From positions 186,001 to 250,000 of the forward strand of contig CAVXTC010000003.1 in the NCBI GenBank assembly GCA_963764525.1: a stretch of 64,000 nucleotides of DNA, written 5' to 3'. The notes beneath the pieces were generated by a model. The model saw only the letters and a list, made by a program, of their open reading frames with translations. It did no database searches and was not told the DNA's origin. The position numbers were made by a program, and so were the translations under genes. Source of the DNA: DATDIC01 sp963764525 (lineage in GTDB: Bacteria > Pseudomonadota > Alphaproteobacteria > Acetobacterales > Acetobacteraceae). This document shows, piece after piece, positions 56,450 through 64,000 of this stretch (positions within the stretch are counted from its first letter, which is position 1; each line of letters opens with the position of its first letter).

Positions 56450-57724
56450 ATGGCCGGTCTGCACAAGAGTCAGTTCGAGAACCCCCTGCTCGCCTGGATC
56501 GACTCGCGCCTGCCGATCCCGTCGATGCTGTACAAGGAATACGCTGCGTTCCCGACGCCGAAGAACTTCAACTACTTCTGGAATTTCGGCGCGCTGGCGG
56601 TGGTGACCCTGGTGATCATGATCGCCACCGGCGTCTTCCTGGCGATGGATTATCAGCCGAACACCGGCCTGGCGTTCGATTCCGTGCAACACATCATGCG
56701 CGACGTGAACTACGGCTGGCTGATCCGCTACGTTCACCAGAACGGCGCGTCGATGTTCTTCATCGTGACCTATATCCACATCCTGCGCGGGATGTACTAC
56801 GGGTCGTATAAGGCGCCGCGGGAGCTGCTGTGGATCCTCGGCGTGGTCATCCTGCTGATCCTGATGGCGACCGCCTTCATGGGCTACGTGCTGCCGTGGG
56901 GGCAGATGTCTTATTGGGGCGCCACCGTCATCACCAACCTGTTCTCGGCCTTCCCGCTGGTCGGCCATGGCATCGTCACCTGGCTGTGGGGCGGCTTCAG
57001 CGTCGATAACCCGACGCTGAACCGGTTCTTCGCTCTGCACTACCTGCTGCCGTTCATCCTGGTGGCCGTGGTCGGCCTGCACGTGTTCGCGCTGCACATC
57101 ACCGGGTCGAACAACCCGCTTGGGATCGACGTGAAAAGCCCGCAGGACACGGTGCCGTTCCACCCGTACTACACGATCAAGGACAGCGTCGGCGTCTGCG
57201 CCTTCCTGGCGTTCTGGGCGCTGTTCGTGTTCTTCGCGCCGAACCTGCTGGGCGACCCCAACAACTTCATTCCCGCCGATCCGTTGCAAACCCCGAACGA
57301 CATCGTGCCCGAGTGGTACTTCCTGCCGTTCTACGCCATGTTGCGCTCGGTGCCGGACAAGCTGGGCGGTGTGTGCATCATGTTCGGCTCGATCCTGGTG
57401 CTGTTCTTCCTGCCGTGGCTGGACACCAGCCGGGTGCGCAGCGCCCGGTTCCGGCCGATCTTCCGTCAGGTGATCTGGCTTTGGGTGGCGGCGACGATCG
57501 TGCTCGGCGTGGTCGGCTCGCACCAGCCGATCGGTATCTGGGTGCCGATCGGGCGGGTCTGCACGCTGTATTACTTCTTCCATTTCCTGGTGCTGCTGCC
57601 ATTGCTCGGCGTGCTGGAACGGCCACTGCCGCTGCCGGAAAGCATCAGCCGCGCGGTGCTCGGGCCGGCCGGGGGAGGCCCGCTGCCCTCGGGCGCCACG
57701 GCCAAGCCGATGGAGAAGGCGTGA
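56450..57724 (+). CDS. petB: Cytochrome b of the bc1 complex
   Basis: The 424-residue protein has about eight transmembrane helices, including NYGWLIRYVHQNGASMFFIVTYIHILRGMYYGSY and FFALHYLLPFILVAVVGLHVFALHITGSNNP, which hold the heme histidines. The Qo-site PEWYFLPFYAMLRSVPDK is also present. It transfers electrons from quinol in the inner membrane. GAGG lies 6 bp before ATG 56450. The Rieske gene petA usually precedes it but is not here. TGATG links it to the cytochrome c1 gene. Confidence 0.96.
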   Translation: MAGLHKSQFENPLLAWIDSRLPIPSMLYKEYAAFPTPKNFNYFWNFGALAVVTLVIMIATGVFLAMDYQPNTGLAFDSVQHIMRDVNYGWLIRYVHQNGASMFFIVTYIHILRGMYYGSYKAPRELLWILGVVILLILMATAFMGYVLPWGQMSYWGATVITNLFSAFPLVGHGIVTWLWGGFSVDNPTLNRFFALHYLLPFILVAVVGLHVFALHITGSNNPLGIDVKSPQDTVPFHPYYTIKDSVGVCAFLAFWALFVFFAPNLLGDPNNFIPADPLQTPNDIVPEWYFLPFYAMLRSVPDKLGGVCIMFGSILVLFFLPWLDTSRVRSARFRPIFRQVIWLWVAATIVLGVVGSHQPIGIWVPIGRVCTLYYFFHFLVLLPLLGVLERPLPLPESISRAVLGPAGGGPLPSGATAKPMEKA

Positions 57725-58500
57725 TGGGGCCGTTTCGCGGCCTTCTGCGGGCCCTGGCCGCCGTCTGCCTGCTTTCCGGATGCCTGCTTTCCGGGTCGGC
57801 ACTGGCCCAGGAAGAGCCGCCGCTGCCCAACGAGAACTGGAGCTTCAACGGCGTGTTCGGCGGCTTTGACATGGCGGCCGTGCAGCGCGGCTTCTGGGTG
57901 TACAAGAATGTCTGCTCGAACTGCCATTCGATGAAGCAGCTGCATTATCGGGATCTCGCCGCCATCGGGCTGAGCGATGCGCAAATCAAGGCGATCGCCG
58001 CCTCGGAGCAGGTGCCGAAGGGGGTGAACGACCAGGGCCAGCCGGTGGAGGGCCCGGCAACGCCGGCCGACCAGTTCCGCTCGCCGTTCCCGAACGAGCA
58101 GGCGGCACGCGCGGCGATGAACGGCGCGCTGCCACCCGATCTGTCGCTGATCGTCAACGCCCGCGAGGGCCACGCCAACTACGTGTACGGCATCCTGACC
58201 GGGTTCACCGACCCGCCGAAAGGGTTCGAGGTTCCGCCCGGCCGCTACTACAACCGGCAGTTCCCCGGCCATCTGATCGCGATGCCGCCGCCGCTGCATG
58301 ATGGGCTGGTGGAATTCGCCGACGGCACCAAGGCGACTGTGCCGCAAATGGCGCATGACGCGGTGAATTTCCTGGAATGGGCGGCTAACCCGGAGATGGC
58401 GCAGCGTAAGCAGATCGGCGTTCGCGTGGTGCTGTTCCTGTTGCTGATGATGGGGCTGACCTACGCTTTGAAACGCAAGGTCTGGGCCGGCGTGCACTGA
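57724..58500 (+). CDS. petC: Cytochrome c1 of the bc1 complex
   Basis: The 258-residue protein has a signal peptide (cleavage near SALAQ), a heme-c site CSNCH (Cys64, Cys67, His68), the axial-Met region LIAMPPPLHDG and a C-terminal membrane anchor (VVLFLLLMMGLTYALKRK). It passes electrons from the Rieske centre to a soluble cytochrome c. It is overlapped at both ends by TGATG junctions, with petB and with mtnP, so all three are coupled. Confidence 0.95.
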   Translation: MGPFRGLLRALAAVCLLSGCLLSGSALAQEEPPLPNENWSFNGVFGGFDMAAVQRGFWVYKNVCSNCHSMKQLHYRDLAAIGLSDAQIKAIAASEQVPKGVNDQGQPVEGPATPADQFRSPFPNEQAARAAMNGALPPDLSLIVNAREGHANYVYGILTGFTDPPKGFEVPPGRYYNRQFPGHLIAMPPPLHDGLVEFADGTKATVPQMAHDAVNFLEWAANPEMAQRKQIGVRVVLFLLLMMGLTYALKRKVWAGVH

Positions 58501-59387
58501 TGCCGGAGGAAGTCGTCGAGCCGGTGATCGGCATCATCGGCGGCTCCGGACTGTATGAGATCGACGGTCTGCGGGACGTTTCGTGGCGGCAGGTCGCGAC
58601 GCCCTGGGGCACGCCGTCGGATGCGCTCCTGTTCGGCCGGCTGGGCGACGTACGCTGCGTGTTCCTGCCGCGGCACGGGCGCGGCCATCCGCTGTCGCCC
58701 ACCCACCTGAACTATCGCGCCAATATCGATGCGCTGAAGCGGTCCGGGGTGACCGACGTGCTGTCGCTGTCGGCCGTGGGCAGCCTGAAGGCCGAGCTGC
58801 CGCCAGGCACGTTTGTGATCGTCGATCAGTTCATCGATCGCACCTTCGCCCGGGAGAAAAGCTTCTTCGGTGACGGCGTGGTGGCGCACGTTTCCATGGC
58901 GCACCCGGTGTGCGGGCGGCTCGGGGACGCGCTGGCGGGGGCGGCGCAGGGGCTCGGGCTGCCGGTCGCCCGCGGCGGCACGTACCTGGTGATGGAGGGG
59001 CCGCAATTCTCCACCATCGCCGAAAGCGCGCTCTACCGAAACTGGGGCTGCAGCGTGATCGGCATGACTAACATGCCGGAGGCCAAGCTCGCGCGAGAGG
59101 CGGAGCTTTGTTACGCGACCGTGGCCATGGTGACGGATTTCGACTGCTGGCACCCGGACCACGATCACGTCACGGTGGCGACTGTCGTGAAAGTGCTGCT
59201 CGACAATGCCGACAAGGCGCGCGGGCTGGTGCGCGAGGTGGTGCCCGGCATCGGTCGGCCGCGCGGCATCTGCCCGTGCGGCTGCGACCGGGCGCTGGAT
59301 CATGCGATCATCACGGCGGCGCACATGCGCGACCCTGCCGCGCTGGCAAAGCTGTATGCGGTGGCCGGGAGGGTGCTGGCCGGCTGA
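58500..59387 (+). CDS. mtnP: S-methyl-5'-thioadenosine phosphorylase
   Basis: The 295-residue PNP-family enzyme cleaves 5'-methylthioadenosine to adenine and methylthioribose-1-phosphate. Motifs: GIIGGSGLYEIDGL, FLPRHGRGHPLSPTHLNYRANI, DQFIDRTF, MEGPQFSTIAES, MTNMPEAKLAREAELCYATVAMVTDFDCWH. It is intact. The start overlaps the cytochrome c1 stop, an unexpected but conserved-looking neighbour in Acetobacteraceae-type genomes. It links to the methyl cycle of ahcY by chemistry, not by location. Confidence 0.95.
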   Translation: MPEEVVEPVIGIIGGSGLYEIDGLRDVSWRQVATPWGTPSDALLFGRLGDVRCVFLPRHGRGHPLSPTHLNYRANIDALKRSGVTDVLSLSAVGSLKAELPPGTFVIVDQFIDRTFAREKSFFGDGVVAHVSMAHPVCGRLGDALAGAAQGLGLPVARGGTYLVMEGPQFSTIAESALYRNWGCSVIGMTNMPEAKLAREAELCYATVAMVTDFDCWHPDHDHVTVATVVKVLLDNADKARGLVREVVPGIGRPRGICPCGCDRALDHAIITAAHMRDPAALAKLYAVAGRVLAG

Positions 59388-59434
59388 GAGCCGCGGTCAT
59401 GGTCGGGCTGTCCCCGTCCGTGCTATACCGCCTC

Positions 59435-60035
59435 ATGGTCGCGCTTCCGAAGACCCCGCTCGTCGCCCGAATGAGTGTCACGGAGTTCCTCGCTTGGCCG
59501 GCGGACCCGACCGGCCGGACCTGGCAACTGATCGATGGCGAGCCGGCCGCCATGGCCCCGGCTTCACGAACGCACGGGGCGATCCAGGGCGAAATCGCGC
59601 GGCTTTTTGGCAACCATTTGCGGGCCCGGAGCAGTTCGTGCCTGGTGATCATCGCGCCGGGCATCGTACCGCGCGCTGCGCGCCGACTGGAATATCCGCG
59701 TGCCCGATCTTGCGGTGACCTGCAGCCCCGACGATCCGGCGGAGCGGCTGGTGCACGACCCCGTGCTGATCGTGGAGATCCTGTCGCCGAGCAATGAGGC
59801 CGAGACCTGGGCCAATGTCTGGGCGTACACGACGATTCCCTCGGTTCGCGAAATACTCGTGCTGCGTTCTCTGGAAATCTCCGCCGAGTTGCTGCGTTGC
59901 GGGGGTGACGGGGTGTGGCCGGAGCGTGGCCTGACGTTCGGGGCCGAGGATGAGGTCACGATCGAAAGCGTCGGTGGTATCTTCCGGCTGGCGGAGTTCT
60001 ACGCAACGACACAGGTCCGGCCGCGCTCGGCATAG
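59435..60035 (+). CDS. Uma2/DUF820-family restriction-endonuclease-fold protein, one extra base near 59677
   Basis: The first frame reads MSVTEFLAWPADPTGRTWQLIDGEPAAMAPASRTHGAIQGEIARLFGNHL, the Uma2 opening. After dropping one base it continues RADWNIRVPDLAVTCSPDD and VLIVEILSPSNEAETWANVWAYTTIPSVREILVL, which contains the D-(x)-E-x-(I/L) active-site region (PDLAV and IVEIL). Corrected length is about 199 residues. The family has a PD-(D/E)xK fold; biological roles are unclear. The ATG at 59435 or 59471 could be the start. Confidence 0.82.
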
Positions 60036-60093
60036 CCGCCGGCATCGCGGCTGCAATCGGACGACGCAGACGGCATCGCAGGGGCTATCGCAG

Positions 60094-62497
60094 ATGCAAG
60101 TGTCATCACGCACGATCCTCGTCAGGTCGGTTGTCCTGCTGCTGTCGATACGGCCCGCCGCTGCCGATCGTCCGGTGCAGACGACGACGGTCACCGTGCC
60201 CGGATTGGCGGAGCCCGCCGAGATACGGAACGACCCCTGGGGCATTCCGCACATCACTGCCGGCAGCGCCGCAGATGCTTATTTCGTGCAAGGATTCGAC
60301 GCCGCGCGCCTGCGTCTCTGGCAGATCGATTTCTGGCGCCGCCGAGGGCTGGGGCGGCTGTCATCCGTGCTCGGTCCCGGCTTCCTCGGCTATGACCGGG
60401 CGGCGCGGCTGTTCCTTGATCGAACCGACCCGGCGGAAGGGTGGGCGCGGTACGACCCCGGCGTTGCCCAAACCGCCGCCGCGTTCACGGGCGGGATCAA
60501 CGCCTGGATCGATCTGGTACAACGCGAACCGCGCCTGCTGCCGCCCGAATTCGAAGAACTTGGCTATCGGCCGGAAAAATGGCTGCCAGAGGACCTTTTG
60601 CGCATCCGCGATCCGCCGGCCGGGATCGCGAACCGGGTGTTCCGCGCGGAACTCGCGTGCAACGGCGGTCTTGGCGTTCGACGAATTGCGCATCCGGCTC
60701 ACGCCAGCCTGGCCGATCCGGGTTCCGGCGGGCCTCGACCCCTGCGCAGTCAGCTTCGACGATTTGCACGACCTGATCCGCGCCGATGAACACATCATTG
60801 CCACTCCGGCGATGCTGAAAGCGGCGATGCTGAACGACGCGCCCCCGCAAACCGAGCCGATGGTGGAACGGCTGGACGGCAGCAATGCCTGGGCGATCGC
60901 ACCGTCACGAACCACCACCGGCCGCCCGATCCTTGCCCATGACCCGCACACCTCGCACGAAGTGCCGTCGTTGCGCCTGATCGTGCAGGTCACCGCCCCG
61001 GGCCTGAACTTCATCGGCGCCGGCTACCCGCAGGAGCCGGGAATCTCCCGCGGGCACAATGACCGGATTGCCTGGGGCACCACCGATTTTGCGGCGAACC
61101 TGGATGATCTGTATGTCTATGAAACCAACCCGGACGACCCGAACCAGTATCGCTACGGGAGCGGCTGGGAGAGCATGCGCCGCATCACCGAGACGGTCGC
61201 GGTAAGGGGATCAGCCCCGGTAACAATGACATTCAAATATACCAGACACGGGCCGGTGCTGGCTGAGGACCCGACCCGCCATCGTGCCGTCGCGGTCGGC
61301 TTCACCCCCGGCGCCACGTCATCGCCGGCGCTGTTCAACCTGACGACGGGCATGTATCGGGCGACGGACTGGCCCGGTTTTCTGGCTGCTGTCCATCGCG
61401 CCGATGCGGGCAACTACGTCTATGCCGGAACCGATGGCACGATCGCCTGGGCCGCCGCCGCACGCGTGCCGGTCCGGCCGAATTTCGATGGCCTGATGCC
61501 GATCCCCGGGGATGGCCGGTACGAACACCGGGGCCTGGTCCCGAACGACGACCTGCTGACCGAAATCAATCCCGCCCGCGGCTGGATCGCCAGTGCGAAC
61601 GAGATGAATCTGCCGCCGGGCTATCCCTTGTCCGAACGCAAGCTTGGTTTCGAATGGCCGCCCGCTTATCGTTACGAACGGATCGCCGAAATCCTGTCGG
61701 CCAAACCGAAGCTGGGACTGCTTGACAATGTCGCCTTGCAGAACGACGTCCTCTCGTTGCCGGCGCAACAGTTGGTGCCGCTGCTCGGCGCTGTGCGGAC
61801 GGACGACGCGGCCTTCCTGGCCGCGCGGCGGATGCTGGAGCGATGGGATTGCCGCCTGACCGGTGACAGTGCCGCCGCCGCCCTGTTCGAGGTGTGGGAC
61901 TACCGCCATCTCCGCCCGCTGTTGCTCGCCCGCGTGGTTCCGCCGGCACTGCTGCCCTTGATGGAAGAGGGCGATATCCGCGCGATCATCGCCCTCCTGC
62001 AACACCCGGACGCGCGGCTCGGCAGCGATCCGGTCGTGGCACGGGATGCCGTGCTGCGCGAGTCGCTGGCGGCCGCGATGGCGGAAACGCGCGGCTTGCT
62101 GGGCGATGATCCCACAAGATGGCGCTGGTCCGCGCTGCACCGCGCGGCGTTCCGGCACCCGTTTTCGCAGGTGCTGTCGCCGGTACTGCGCGCGCTGGCG
62201 GACAGCGATTTCGGCGGCAAGGGCGGCGATACCTACACGGTCATGGCGACCTGGGTGCCCGGTGAGGACACCATGGACATCAGCGGCGGTGCATCCTTCG
62301 CGATGGTGCTGGACGTGGGTGCGTGGGACAACTCGGTCGTGCTGGCGACCCAGGGCGAATCCGGCGTGCCCGGCGATGAGCATTATCGCGATCTGTATCC
62401 ACGCTGGCTGGTGGGCGCGCCGTTCCCCCTGATATATAGTCCTGAATTGGTCGAACGAATGACGGAGCGACGATGGCAGTTGCAGCCGGCTCCATGA
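60094..62497 (+). CDS. Penicillin-acylase-family hydrolase, one extra base near 60670
   Basis: A signal peptide (ILVRSVVLLLSIRPAAA) precedes an alpha chain with NDPWGIPHITAGSAADAYFVQGFDAARLRLWQIDFWRRRGLG. Dropping one base near 60670 continues LAFDELRIRL. The nucleophile is Ser263 at the beta-chain start (DGSNAWAIAPSRT), where autocleavage would occur, and GYPQEPGISRGHNDRIAWGTTDF follows. Total is about 800 residues, normal for periplasmic Ntn-hydrolases such as penicillin G or acyl-homoserine-lactone acylases. Substrate not determined. The following FecR-like gene starts 28 bp on. Confidence 0.88.
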
Positions 62498-62525
62498 GTG
62501 ACCCTGATCAACCGGAGCGCGGGAC

Positions 62526-63158
62526 GTGACCGGCTTTCGGACTGCTGGCAGCATTACCCGCCGGTCGTGTCTGACCGGCGCTGCCTCACCCGCAATCACC
62601 GCACTGCTGTATAGGGGATCGGTACGCGCAGCCGAAGCGACAGGCACGGTTACCGCGACGGTCGGTCTCGCGGTCGCCGAAACGCCGGCCGGTTCCCGCA
62701 CCCTGCAACAAGCCGACCCTATCTTTCTGAACGATCTCCTGCGGACCGGGGACAACTCGCGCCTAATGCTGCAACTGGGGAGCGCGACGTCGATCCGCCT
62801 CGGCGCGCGGGCAAGGCTCCGGATCGATCGTTTTGTGGTGAATGCCGGAGGCGAGCTGAGCTTCGATGCCGGTCAGGTCCTGCTCGAAAGCCCGGGAGCA
62901 AGCTTCCCGAAGGGACTCGTCGTGCGCAGTCCCTATGCGCTGATCGCCGTACGGGGCACAAAAGTCTGGGGCGGATTGCTCGGCGATGCGTTCGCCGTGT
63001 TCGTCGAGCGCGGGCTGGTCACGGTATCCGCGGCAGGTGTTACTGTCGCACTCGGCTCTGGCGAGGGCACCACCATTCGGCGGATCGGCGCCCCACCCGG
63101 CGCGGTTGTCAGGTGGCCGGCTGAAAAGGTCGCGCGGGCCATGGCGATGGTGAACTGA
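62526..63158 (+). CDS. FecR-domain protein with a twin-arginine-like N-terminus
   Basis: The 210-residue protein begins at GTG 62526 with ITRRSCLTGAASPAITALL, a possible Tat or Sec signal. The rest matches FecR-type periplasmic domains: RLMLQLGSATSIRLGARARLRIDRF, FDAGQVLLESPG, VVRSPYALIAVRGTKVWGG, then VFVERGLVTVSAAG. No sigma factor or TonB receptor adjoins it, so it is not a FecIRA system. It may be a stand-alone envelope protein cotranscribed with the acylase. Confidence 0.8.
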   Translation: MTGFRTAGSITRRSCLTGAASPAITALLYRGSVRAAEATGTVTATVGLAVAETPAGSRTLQQADPIFLNDLLRTGDNSRLMLQLGSATSIRLGARARLRIDRFVVNAGGELSFDAGQVLLESPGASFPKGLVVRSPYALIAVRGTKVWGGLLGDAFAVFVERGLVTVSAAGVTVALGSGEGTTIRRIGAPPGAVVRWPAEKVARAMAMVN

Positions 63159-63264
63159 CCGGTCGAGTACACCGATTCCATGAAACCGACCAGTTGTGCC
63201 CGATTCCCAAGCTGCCCCCAGATGCTGTAGGTTCGTTTGATCACGGGTCCCGGTTGGGCATACC

Positions 63265-64000
63265 ATGGCAGTACCCCGACGCTGGATTGACATTCCGTTT
63301 GAGGAAGACCGGCTGAGCGAGTTGGAGGCGATAGCGCGGTCGCGCACGGCACCGGCGAGTTGGGTTGAGCGAGCGCGCATCCTGCTGGCGTATCGCGCCG
63401 ATCCGTCTTGCTACGCGGTGGGCGCGGCCATCGGAGTGACCCATCAGACCGTGCTGCGCTGCCTGGATCGCGCGGTGCGGTTTGGCGTCATGGCGGCTCT
63501 CGACGACAGCCCCCGGCCTGGCAGCGCCACGAAGATCACTGATGAAGCCAAGGCCTGGCTGGTCTCGCTGGCCTGCGAGAAGGCCAAGGCGCACGGCTAC
63601 CCGCACGAGCTTTGGACCACCCGGTTGCTGGCACGCCACGTCCGCGACAACGCGGCGGCCGCCGGACACCCCTGCCTGGCACGCATCGCACAGGGCACGG
63701 TTTGCAAAATCCTCGATCGCCATCAGGTGAGGCCGCACAAGATCCGCTATTACCTCGAACGGCGCGACGACGCGTTTGAGGCCAGGATGGCGGATGTGCT
63801 GTGCGTCTATCGAGAGGTCGCGATCCTGCAGGAAGATGAAGCCGCGAGCCCGAAAGTCGCGATCATCTCCGATGACGAAAAGCCCGGTATCCAGGCGATC
63901 AGCAACACCGCACCCGACTTGCCGCCGCAGCCCGGGTGTCATGCGAGCTTCGCGCGCGATCACGAATACAAGCGCCACGGCACGTTGAGCCTGCTCGCCG
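63265..64000 (+). CDS. IS630-family transposase, N-terminal part (runs off right edge)
   Basis: The reading frame is open from ATG 63265 to the window end (about 245 residues). Features are an N-terminal helix-turn-helix region (AVGAAIGVTHQTVLRCLDRAV), a linker DDSPRPGSATKI, and the start of the DDE domain (VAILQEDEAASPKV then IISDDEKPGIQAI). That is the IS630 order. The left terminus should lie in the 106 bp before the ATG, but no inverted repeat could be confirmed without the right end. Confidence 0.85.
   Translation, partial: MAVPRRWIDIPFEEDRLSELEAIARSRTAPASWVERARILLAYRADPSCYAVGAAIGVTHQTVLRCLDRAVRFGVMAALDDSPRPGSATKITDEAKAWLVSLACEKAKAHGYPHELWTTRLLARHVRDNAAAAGHPCLARIAQGTVCKILDRHQVRPHKIRYYLERRDDAFEARMADVLCVYREVAILQEDEAASPKVAIISDDEKPGIQAISNTAPDLPPQPGCHASFARDHEYKRHGTLSLLA

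Overview
The window is high-GC bacterial chromosome, most likely from an alphaproteobacterium of the Rhodospirillales and perhaps Acetobacteraceae. The basis is the gene content: a NadQ-type NAD regulator beside nadA/nadC, an alphaproteobacterial serC-serA pair, hisZ-purA, an RpoH-type sigma factor, aerobic hemF beside the bc1 complex, and opgGH glucan synthesis. The family assignment is inference; no rRNA or taxonomic marker was read.

Layout. 0-6 kb: nadQ-nadA-nadC (minus), a decayed SDR gene, serC-serA. 6-10.7 kb: TfoX-like and pRiA4b-like proteins, a nucleoside phosphorylase, a DoxX protein, then a minus-strand MBOAT/SGNH acylation pair. 10.8-16.7 kb: opgG-opgH, an ABC binding protein and permease without an ATPase, and a DUF1989 protein. 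16.8-22.5 kb: an HlyD-like protein with a cellulose-synthase-like PilZ glycosyltransferase, then hisZ-purA. 22.6-29.4 kb: a broken GxxExxY gene, a pseudokinase with a small membrane protein, ppk2, rpoH with a near-consensus promoter, rluD and tRNA-Ala. 29.4-41.1 kb is accessory: an IS5 remnant, an enolase-superfamily enzyme, a block of unknown envelope proteins lying between the intact ahcY and a second copy of its 3' end, an FUSC transporter, SRPBCC-GFA genes and an intact IS66-family element with an 8-bp target duplication. 41.4-46.5 kb: a PLP dehydratase with HcnB/HcnC-like oxidase genes, then a decayed defence-type reverse transcriptase and a DUF433/DUF5615 toxin-antitoxin pair. 46.7-54 kb: a putative catabolic cluster (two luciferase-like monooxygenases, MFS, ureohydrolase, dehydrogenase, carboxymuconolactone decarboxylase, MBL hydrolase) ending in an IS4-type element. 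55-64 kb: hemF, cytochrome b-c1-mtnP, a Uma2 protein, a penicillin-acylase-family hydrolase, a FecR-domain protein, and a partial IS630 transposase at the right edge.

Two points govern how the list should be read. First, many conserved genes (serA, hisZ, rluD, the glycosyltransferase, an MFS transporter, the acylase and others) are broken by a single extra base each time, always in the same direction. This looks more like sequence error than biology, so they are annotated as full-length genes with the break marked. Second, the most novel segment is about 31.5-36.5 kb. A 226-bp copy of the ahcY 3' end lies at the far side of a cluster of unrecognised secreted and membrane proteins and a periplasmic trypsin-like protease. 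That is the footprint expected of an element that once integrated into the 3' end of ahcY.
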